The position numbers were made by a program, and so were the translations under genes. Of a DNA stretch of 13,473 bases, positions 7,860-13,473 are shown in pieces. The stretch's first letter is position 1, and each line of letters opens with the position of its first letter. The notes under the pieces are model-generated. The model was given only the letters and a program-made list of their open reading frames with translations, made no database searches and was not told the origin of the DNA. Where the stretch lies: positions 1-13,473 of the forward strand of contig JAHWKQ010000035.1 in assembly GCA_019347785.1 (NCBI GenBank). The letters run 5' to 3'. The DNA is from Actinomycetota bacterium. Its GTDB lineage: Bacteria; Actinomycetota; Nitriliruptoria; Euzebyales; Egibacteraceae.

Positions 7860-8801
7860 TCACGGGCGGGCCGGCCGTCCGGCCGCACGCCGGGCGCGGG
7901 ACAGCAGGCGGCGTGCCAGGGCCCGGGCCGGGCTCCGGCCCGTCACCGGGGTGACGACGTAGCGGCGCAGCTGCAGGGGTGGGGTCGCGGGGCCGTTGCG
8001 CCCGTCGACGGTGGTGAGGGCGTGGCGATGGCCGGCGGCCGCGGCCGCCGCCAGCGTGTGCCCGTTGTAGTCGCGGGCGGTGCCGTTCGGGTAGGCCAGC
8101 ACGGTCGCCGGAGTCTGCAGCCGCTCCTCGAGCTCGTCGCGGGAGCGGCGCAGGTCGCGCTCCTGGTCCGCGGGGGTCTCCCGGGACAGGATGGCGTGGT
8201 AGGCGGAGTGGGAGCCCACCGCGAAGCCGCGGCCGACGATCTCCCGTGCCCCGTCCCAGTCCAGGAACATGTCCCGGTCACCCGGGTCGCCCTCGGGCCG
8301 CAGCGTCGACACGAGCTCACCGACGGCCGCGTCGCGTCCCCGGCGGTCACAGCCCTTGAGTCGCTCGGAGACCTGCCCGTACGCGTGACGGCGCTGCTCG
8401 GGGGTCCGCAGGTCGTACGTCGCCCCCCGCCAGGACAGCGTTGCGCGGCGGCAGCGGGCGAAGGCCCAGCCGGCCACCTCCCACCAGGCGCGAACCTCCC
8501 GTGACAGCAGGCCGGGCACGAGGAAGAACGTCGCCGGCAGCTCGAGCTCCTCGAGCAGCGGCACGGCCAGCCGTAGGTTGTCGCGGTAGCCGTCGTCGAA
8601 GGTCAGCGCCACCGTCCGCGGGGACGGTGAGCCTCCGGCTGCCAGGACGTCCAGCGCCTCGGTGAGCGGCACGACGCGGGCGGCGCCTCGCAGGGCGAGC
8701 AACTGGCGCCGCAGGCCGCGGGCGCCCCCCGGCGGCAGGGGGAAGCACCAGGAGGACTCCACGTTGTGCCAGCCGAGCACCGTCAGACGCCCCTGCATCA
8801 T
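7860..8801 (-). CDS. Polysaccharide deacetylase family protein (NodB/CE4 domain)
   Basis: The product is 313 residues starting at ATG 8801 or the adjacent ATG 8798, with GGGGGA just upstream. CE4 enzymes remove N- or O-acetyl groups from sugars using a bound metal. Motif 1 is TFDDGY (67-72), with Asp69 as likely base and Asp70 as metal ligand. Motif 2 is GSHSAYH (196-202), with metal ligands His198 and His202. Later there is the LAYPNG segment (235-240), which fits motif 4. The fold begins at residue 7 (TVLGWHNV), so there is no room for a signal peptide and no membrane helix is evident. It therefore probably acts in the cytoplasm on nucleotide- or lipid-linked sugars rather than on finished polymer, or is exported by a route I cannot see. 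Its promoter region is shared with the divergent secreted-protein gene at 8911. Confidence 0.88.
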   Translation of the reverse strand: MMQGRLTVLGWHNVESSWCFPLPPGGARGLRRQLLALRGAARVVPLTEALDVLAAGGSPSPRTVALTFDDGYRDNLRLAVPLLEELELPATFFLVPGLLSREVRAWWEVAGWAFARCRRATLSWRGATYDLRTPEQRRHAYGQVSERLKGCDRRGRDAAVGELVSTLRPEGDPGDRDMFLDWDGAREIVGRGFAVGSHSAYHAILSRETPADQERDLRRSRDELEERLQTPATVLAYPNGTARDYNGHTLAAAAAAGHRHALTTVDGRNGPATPPLQLRRYVVTPVTGRSPARALARRLLSRARRAAGRPARP

Positions 8802-8849
8802 GGTCCCCCGTCGCGCCGGCCGACACTGAAGTTCTTCCACGTGGCTGCC

Positions 8850-8866
8850 GATACTACGGTCAGTAG
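8850..8866. promoter_or_regulatory. Possible divergent regulatory element, GATACTAC and CAGTAG words
   Basis: It lies in the 109-base region between the divergent deacetylase and secreted-protein genes. It reads GATACTAC (8850-8857), three bases, CAGTAG (8861-8866), with a CTAC-N5-GTAG inverted repeat. On the minus strand GTAGTATC contains the -10-like TAGTAT about 45 bases before the deacetylase start. On the plus strand GATACT with a weak CTGAAG (8826-8831) could be a promoter for 8911. A CACGTG palindrome lies at 8838-8843. The same two words occur at 7811-7828. Confidence 0.35.
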
Positions 8867-8910
8867 CCTCGCCCACCGCCGCGGGCCGAGGCGCAGGCCG
8901 GGGGAACCTC

Positions 8911-9873
8911 ATGCGACCAGCACGCCGACGCCGGAGGCTGCGGGAGCTCGCCGCGCGAACGGCGCTCGCCGCCGCGCTCGTCGTGCCCGCCGCCGCCCAG
9001 GCGCCCGCCGCCGCCGACGCGTCGCCGGCGCAGGGCACCTTCCGCCGGCCGTTCCCGCAGGCCGGCTGGCTGTACGACCGGATTCCCGCCGCCCCGGCCC
9101 TTGACCCCGACAGTGCCGCGATGGTCGCCAACCTGCGCGAGGGCCAGCACGTGGCCAACCTGCACGAGTTCGGGATCCCCTTCCACGCCGCCGACGCCGC
9201 CACGACGCGCAAGCGGGTGAACTGCACGAAGCCGTGGGGCACCTGTGACCTGGAGGCGGGCCGGCGGCGGCTGAACAGGAGGATGCGTCCGCACCGGGGC
9301 AGCGACCGGGCCATGGTCGTCGTGGACAAGGTGAGGCGCGTCACCGACGAGTACTGGCGGTACTCGTGGAACGACGGCAGGCCGCGCACGGCGTGGGGGG
9401 GAGTCGGCGCGCTCGACGGCGACGGGCTCGGGGTCAACGCCACCGGGGCTCTCATCTCGCGCGCGGCGGGCGTGGTGCGCGCCTTCGAGATCCGCCAGGG
9501 CCACATCGACCACGCGCTCGTCTTCTCCACGAGCCACTGCGGCGCGTCCTACCGCCACCCGGCGGGCAAGTCCGACGGCGGCGCGACGGGGCCGGGCGCC
9601 GTACCCGAGGGCGCGCGCATCCAACTGCGCCCGTCGCTGGACCCGGACGACTACCGGCTGTCGAAGGCCGAGCGGGCCGTGTTCGTGGCGTTGCAGCGCT
9701 ACGGCGCCTACGCCATCGACTGCGGCGGCGCGAGCGCGGCGTTCTCGTTCCAGGAGGTCGCCGGCAACCCCGGCGGGGTCTATCGCGACGCCGGCCTGGC
9801 GTGGGACTACTTCGACCTGCGGGCGATCCCCTGGGGACGCATCCGGGTCCTGCGCTCGTGGGACGGTCGCTGA
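8911..9873 (+). CDS. Secreted protein of unknown function (paralogue of 5188-6144)
   Basis: The product is 320 residues from ATG 8911, with GGGGGA six bases upstream. An Arg-rich head (RRRRRLREL, 5-13) and an Ala/Leu/Val-rich segment (about 14-29) ending near AQA (29-31) make a signal peptide; there is no lipobox cysteine, so the protein is probably released or wall-associated. It shares these blocks with the product of 5188-6144: RIPAAPALDP (57-66), LHEFGIP (84-90), PWGTCDL (108-114), GSDRAMVVVD (130-139), GVVRAFE (187-193), HALVFST (201-207), EGARIQL (233-239), ALQRYGAYAID (260-270) and IPWGRIRVLRSWDG (306-319). Cys105, Cys112 and Cys210 match; Cys271 is private to this copy. I recall related uncharacterised secreted proteins in Actinomycetota but cannot name a family. 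The 3' end overlaps the convergent minus-strand ligase gene by 67 bases. Confidence 0.82.
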   Translation: MRPARRRRRLRELAARTALAAALVVPAAAQAPAAADASPAQGTFRRPFPQAGWLYDRIPAAPALDPDSAAMVANLREGQHVANLHEFGIPFHAADAATTRKRVNCTKPWGTCDLEAGRRRLNRRMRPHRGSDRAMVVVDKVRRVTDEYWRYSWNDGRPRTAWGGVGALDGDGLGVNATGALISRAAGVVRAFEIRQGHIDHALVFSTSHCGASYRHPAGKSDGGATGPGAVPEGARIQLRPSLDPDDYRLSKAERAVFVALQRYGAYAIDCGGASAAFSFQEVAGNPGGVYRDAGLAWDYFDLRAIPWGRIRVLRSWDGR

Positions 9874-11843
9874 CCCCGGAGCGACGCCACGGCCGCGCCG
9901 GCTCCCGTGAGCAGCAGGGCCAGGGCCGGCGGGCCAGGGCGCAGGGACACGTCGCGCCGGGCCCCGGACACCGGCGACCTCCTCGTCCGCAGGGTGTACA
10001 GCCCGTCGAGGTCCTCGACGTAGCCGGCTCCGCGGCCGAGGACGTCCACGGCCACGCGGGTCGCGACCTCGGGGTCGTCCGCGCGGGCCACGACCGTGAC
10101 CACCGCCCCGGCGCCCACCTCGACCTCGGCGTGGCCGCCGCGCGTCGCCTCGGGTGAGCGGCGCCTGACGACCTCGGCGTACGTCGCCGGCACCGTGCCC
10201 CGTTCCAGCAGGTCCAGCTGGTACGCGCGGGTGTAGGGCCCCCAGCGGCCCTGCGGCACCACCCTCGCGCTGGACACCGCCCGCCAGGCCGGGTCGAGCG
10301 GCGTGAGCGCCGGCACGGTCAGCAGGGCGATGGTGGACACGACGGCCCCCAGGCACGCCCCGGCCGCGATGCGCCGGACCCTGCCCGGCGGTGCCGGGAC
10401 GGGCGCCGCGGGCGCGGCGGGCGCGCGTCGCGCCGCGGCGTCGAGGCCGGCCGCCACCGCCATGACGACCATCAGGACGCGCAGGTGGGACAGGCTGAGG
10501 AACAGGCTGGCCAACCCCCACCCCAGCAGCGCGGCGAGGACCCCCGCCGCCATCCTGGCGGGGCCGGAGGCCGGGATCCCCCGGGGTGGCCGCAGCAGCA
10601 GCAGCGCCCGCAGCGCCAGGAACAGCGCGCCGCCGTAGAACAGCAGCCACCCGGTGAGCCCCGGCAGGCCCCCCTCGGCGGCCATCTCCAGGTACAGGTT
10701 GTGCGGCACGATCCGCTCGGAGGGGCTGACGCCCAGGCGGCGCTCCGACTCCGGCAGAGCCAGGAGGAAGTTGCCGGCTCCCACGCCGAGGGTGGGGTTG
10801 GACAGGAACATGTCCGCGCCCAGCCGCTGCACGGCCAGCCGGTCGGCCAGCGCCACGTCGCCGCCGGGGTCTCCCGCGGCGAAGTCGGCCAGGTCCGCCA
10901 GGCGCGCGCCGAGGTTGGGCACGGGCAGCACCGCGAGCGTCACGACGAGCGGCCCCACGAGCAGCGCGCGCCGGTACCCCCCGCCGGCCAGCGCGAGCCA
11001 CACGAGGCAGGCGAGTCCGGCGGCCAGCAGGCCACCGCGTGACTGCGTCACGGTGACGCCGGCGCACAGCGCCAGGGCCGCGGCCAGCCAGCCGGCCCGC
11101 CGGAGCGGGCGGCCACGGAGGGCGGACAGCCCGAGCGCGAGCGGCGCGAACAGCGCGAGCGTGCGGGCCCAGTGGTTGGCGTCCTCCACGGGTCCGGAGT
11201 GGCGGGCCGTCACGCCGCCGAGGACGGTGTCGAACGTGACGTTGGCGTAGCCGGCGAAGGTGGTGGCGTTGGCCAGGAGGTATTCCTGCACGAGCGTCAG
11301 CCCGGCCAGCCCGGCCACCAGCCCCACGGCCACACGCGCGGGGGCGAGGGGGTCACGGGCGCTCGTCGTCAGCAGGACCACGGTGGTCAGGAACACCAGA
11401 TCCTTGGCCGTCTCGGTGACCAGCGGCAGGCCGATCGACGGATCCTGCGCGGCGACGAGGGACAGAGCCCGAACGGCCAGGAACACCAGCCCCAGCACCG
11501 GCAACGGCGACCACTCCGGGCGCAGCGCGCCGCGTGCCATCCCCAGCGTCGCCGAGACGACCGCCAGGCCCAGCACCAGCAGGTACAGGCTCACCCCGCC
11601 GCGCTCACCGACGACCACGCTGCTGTTGGTCACCTCCACGGCCACGAGCAGCAACAGGGCCACACGGGGGCGGGCCAGCGCCACCGGCGCCACGACGACG
11701 ACGCAGGCGAGCGCCGCCCCGGCCGCGGGGGAGACCCACAGGGCGGCGACCAGGCCGGCGGCGAGCCCGGCGGAGGTCAGCCCGAGCAGCGCGGCCACCC
11801 GGCGGGCCGACAGCTCAGCCACGCCGGCGGGCCCCGCCGTCAC
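9807..11843 (-). CDS. O-antigen ligase/polymerase (Wzy/WaaL) family protein with C-terminal Wzz-like module
   Basis: The product is 678 residues from GTG 11843; GTG 11822 and 11798 are alternatives, and the preceding Wzz stop at 11815 is overlapped. Residues about 15-470 are a polytopic membrane protein with the family's large extracytoplasmic loop. SRGGLLAAGLA (268-278) and SNPTLGVGAGNF (348-359) followed by PHNLYLEMAAEGGLPGL (380-396) are the Wzy_C/O-antigen-ligase signature, with His381 the likely functional histidine. Such proteins polymerise repeat units or transfer glycan from undecaprenyl carrier. After a Pro/Ala linker (474-487) come one more helix (about 491-510), a roughly 125-residue extracytoplasmic segment, a last helix (about 638-656) and a basic tail. 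That segment resembles Wzz: ATYAEVV (553-559) matches RTFSEVV of the neighbouring Wzz, and VVTVVARADDPEVATRVA (581-598) matches its ITVTATAPGAGTAERLA. The tail (657-678) is encoded in or beside the 67-base antisense overlap with 8911-9873. Confidence 0.85.
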   Translation of the reverse strand: MTAGPAGVAELSARRVAALLGLTSAGLAAGLVAALWVSPAAGAALACVVVVAPVALARPRVALLLLVAVEVTNSSVVVGERGGVSLYLLVLGLAVVSATLGMARGALRPEWSPLPVLGLVFLAVRALSLVAAQDPSIGLPLVTETAKDLVFLTTVVLLTTSARDPLAPARVAVGLVAGLAGLTLVQEYLLANATTFAGYANVTFDTVLGGVTARHSGPVEDANHWARTLALFAPLALGLSALRGRPLRRAGWLAAALALCAGVTVTQSRGGLLAAGLACLVWLALAGGGYRRALLVGPLVVTLAVLPVPNLGARLADLADFAAGDPGGDVALADRLAVQRLGADMFLSNPTLGVGAGNFLLALPESERRLGVSPSERIVPHNLYLEMAAEGGLPGLTGWLLFYGGALFLALRALLLLRPPRGIPASGPARMAAGVLAALLGWGLASLFLSLSHLRVLMVVMAVAAGLDAAARRAPAAPAAPVPAPPGRVRRIAAGACLGAVVSTIALLTVPALTPLDPAWRAVSSARVVPQGRWGPYTRAYQLDLLERGTVPATYAEVVRRRSPEATRGGHAEVEVGAGAVVTVVARADDPEVATRVAVDVLGRGAGYVEDLDGLYTLRTRRSPVSGARRDVSLRPGPPALALLLTGAGAAVASLRGQRPSHERRTRMRPQGIARRSK

Positions 11844-12516
11844 CTCCCGGCCCCGCGCGGGCACCCTCGACCTCGTCGAGCCGGCCGGGCCACGCCCCGG
11901 GACGTGCCGCGCGGCCGAGACGGGCGTCCGCCAGCTGCCGCAGCGCCAGGAAGGCGGCCAGCCCGGCGACGGAGGCGACGAGCGCGACGACGGCCAGCAA
12001 CGGCGCCGCGGCGAGGCCGGTCGGCTCCCCGGTGCCGGCGGCATCGCTGACGACCCGGGTGTTGTACGGGATCGACAGCTGGCCGAGGTACGCGGTGGCC
12101 TCGTCCATGACGCCGTCGGCCAGCCGCTCGGCGGTGCCGGCGCCGGGGGCGGTCGCGGTCACGGTGATCATCGCGGTGTCCGGGAGCACCTGCACCGAGG
12201 AGTCGACCTGGCTGGCCTCGTCGGCCGGCAGCCCGATCCGGTCGGCGGCGGCGTTGGTGAAGCGCCGCAGGGCGACGACCTCCGAGAAGGTCCGCACGAT
12301 CTGTCCGCTGGACAGCGTCTCGTAGTAGGTGGCCTCCGCTCCGGGGCCGAGGTCCCTCGCGGGCAGCACGATCATCGACGCCTGCGCCGTCCAGCCGGCC
12401 GGCCGGGCCAGGGCGAGCGCGGCCCCGGCCGCCAGGACCACGGCGGCGACCGCCACACCGCCCACGGCCGCGCCCCGGGCGCCGGGAATCCGGGCGTGCC
12501 GCCGCCGCCGGATCAC
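11815..12516 (-). CDS. Wzz-like chain-length regulator without kinase domain
   Basis: The product is 233 residues starting at GTG 12516, which overlaps the upstream glycosyltransferase stop as GTGA; the preceding frame is open but inside that gene. A basic head (MIRRRRHAR) is followed by a membrane helix (about 16-37). An extracytoplasmic segment then contains YYETLSSGQIVRTFSEVVALRR (64-85) and MITVTATAPGAGTAERLADGV (116-136), the pattern of Wzz/YveK proteins. A second helix follows (about 168-192), and then a polar cytoplasmic tail of about 40 residues without Walker motifs. It would co-operate with the membrane polymerase or ligase encoded just downstream, whose start it overlaps. Translational coupling along glycosyltransferase, Wzz and ligase is likely. 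The ATPase partner could be the fused protein at 783-2351 or an unlinked one. Confidence 0.78.
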   Translation of the reverse strand: MIRRRRHARIPGARGAAVGGVAVAAVVLAAGAALALARPAGWTAQASMIVLPARDLGPGAEATYYETLSSGQIVRTFSEVVALRRFTNAAADRIGLPADEASQVDSSVQVLPDTAMITVTATAPGAGTAERLADGVMDEATAYLGQLSIPYNTRVVSDAAGTGEPTGLAAAPLLAVVALVASVAGLAAFLALRQLADARLGRAARPGAWPGRLDEVEGARAGPGGDGGARRRG

Positions 12517-13473
12517 GACGGCACCGCCGCCGGCTCCGCCAGCACGCGCTCGTAGAGGCGCCGCAGCCGCTCCGCCCATACGCGCGCGTCGAACTCGCGC
12601 TCGAAGCGGCCGCGGGCCGACGCGCCGAGGGACCGCCGCCGCCCCGGCTCCCGGGCGAGCCCCAGCAGCGCCCTCGCGAGGGCCCCCACGTCACCGGGGG
12701 GGACGAGGACCCCGGTGGCGGGCGTGACGATCTCGGGGATGCCGCCCACGGCGGAGGCGACGGCGGGCACCCCCGCGGCCAGGGCGTGGATGAGCGACGT
12801 CGGGAGCGCGTCGAACAGGCTCGGCTGCACGACGACGTCGGACGCCTGCAGCAGGGCACCGACGTCACGGCGGAAGCCCAGCAGCGTCACGCGCTCCCGC
12901 AGGGCGGGGCTGGAGGCCACGGCCCGCCGCAGCCGGGTCCCCAGTGGCCCGTCGCCCGCGAGCGCGAGGCGCACCCCCGCGTCCTCGGGCAGGCGCTCGA
13001 CGGCGCGCAGCAGCTGGTCGTGGCCCTTGCCGGCGCGCAGGACGCCCAGGCAGGTCACCAGCACCGTGCCGGGGCCGGCCCCGGCCTCCGCGCGCAGCGC
13101 CAGGCGCCGGCCCCGGGACAGCGCGGCCGGTGGCAGGACCCCGTTCCGCACGGTGCTCACCCGCCGGGGGTCAGCCCCGAAGGTGGCCAGGTACCAGCGC
13201 CGCAGCGCCTCGGACACCGTGACCGTGTGCGCCGCGGCGCGCATCCGGGCCCGGGCCGCCAGCCGCCGCTTCACGCGCCCCACGGGGGTGACCGCGTCCT
13301 CCACCAGGTGCAGGGTGGACACGAGCGGCACGCCCGCACTGGCGGCGACCCGGGCCCCGACGAGGTCGGCGTGCTTCATGTGGCTGTGCAGCACGTCGGG
13401 GCGCAGCGGGGCGAGCGCCGCCGTGGCGCGCGCGAACCCACGGGGGTCCCAGCGGCCCGCCAGGTCGAGGGTG
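12513..13473 (-). CDS. GT4-family glycosyltransferase, 5' end cut by window
   Basis: 319 residues are visible, the frame being open from 13472; an internal GTG at 13394 is not the start because VLHSHMKHADLVGARVA is standard mid-domain sequence. Probably 60-90 N-terminal residues are missing. It is a retaining GT-B enzyme that would add a sugar to the lipid-linked repeat in the cytoplasm. Motifs in visible numbering: TVSEALRRW (84-93), STVRNGV (106-112), CLGVLRAGKGHDQLLRAV (141-158), LAGDGPLG (171-178) and QPSLFDALPTSLIHALAAGVP (216-236), then GGIPEIV (243-249) and TGVLVPPGD (253-261). The E-x7-E motif reads D221 and H229 instead of two glutamates, which is unusual. The gene overlaps the following Wzz gene by four bases, so it leads the same transcript. 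The donor sugar cannot be predicted. Confidence 0.85.
   Translation of the reverse strand, partial: TLDLAGRWDPRGFARATAALAPLRPDVLHSHMKHADLVGARVAASAGVPLVSTLHLVEDAVTPVGRVKRRLAARARMRAAAHTVTVSEALRRWYLATFGADPRRVSTVRNGVLPPAALSRGRRLALRAEAGAGPGTVLVTCLGVLRAGKGHDQLLRAVERLPEDAGVRLALAGDGPLGTRLRRAVASSPALRERVTLLGFRRDVGALLQASDVVVQPSLFDALPTSLIHALAAGVPAVASAVGGIPEIVTPATGVLVPPGDVGALARALLGLAREPGRRRSLGASARGRFEREFDARVWAERLRRLYERVLAEPAAVPS

Noticed and set aside
7691..7888. N-terminal extension of the transferase frame with a hydrophobic stretch (VPLLCVVSSLLLGC)
   Set aside because: It overlaps the end of the deacetylase gene, is otherwise Arg/Pro-rich, and ATG 7690 has a better ribosome site. The hydrophobic run is probably chance from the AT-richer intergenic patch.
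11260..12555. 431-codon plus-strand open frame opposite the ligase and Wzz genes
   Set aside because: It is a Thr/Arg/Ala/Pro-rich shadow with no recognisable domain.

Overview
The window comes from a very GC-rich bacterium (about three-quarters G+C by eye, not counted). Almost every codon ends in G or C, several genes start with GTG, and one appears to start with CTG. GuaB3 upstream of guaA, together with this composition, points to Actinomycetota, perhaps a deep-branching class; I cannot name a genus. I see no tRNA, rRNA, CRISPR array, insertion sequence or phage gene. No gene-free stretch exceeds about 170 bases.

Layout. The plus strand from 1 to 5174 holds the 3' end of guaB3, a Wzz-type chain-length regulator fused to a BY-kinase-like ATPase, a DegT-family (PglE-like) sugar aminotransferase, and guaA. 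Two exopolysaccharide genes therefore sit inside what is commonly a guanine-nucleotide gene block. The minus strand from 8801 down to 5188 carries a polysaccharide deacetylase, a polyprenyl-phosphate sugar-phosphate transferase and a secreted, probably lipid-anchored, protein of unknown function. A plus-strand gene at 8911-9873 encodes a clear paralogue of that unknown protein. The minus strand from the right edge to 9807 carries a GT4 glycosyltransferase (cut by the window end), a stand-alone Wzz-like protein, and a large O-antigen-ligase/polymerase-type membrane protein. That last protein has a C-terminal extension that itself looks like a Wzz module.

How the genes may work together. This is part of a cell-surface polysaccharide locus. 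The phosphoglycosyltransferase would start the lipid-linked unit, the GT4 enzyme would extend it, the aminotransferase would make an amino-sugar donor, and the deacetylase would modify amino sugars. The Wzy/WaaL-type protein would polymerise or ligate, and three separate Wzz-like modules would control length. A flippase and most glycosyltransferases are not in view and may lie beyond 13473. The two secreted paralogues are the main unknown; each is next to a polysaccharide enzyme gene.

Most notable: the Wzy-type protein with a fused Wzz-like module, the paired secreted unknowns, a consensus-like promoter with a TGACGTCA palindrome before a CTG-started aminotransferase gene, and an octamer shared by two intergenic regions.
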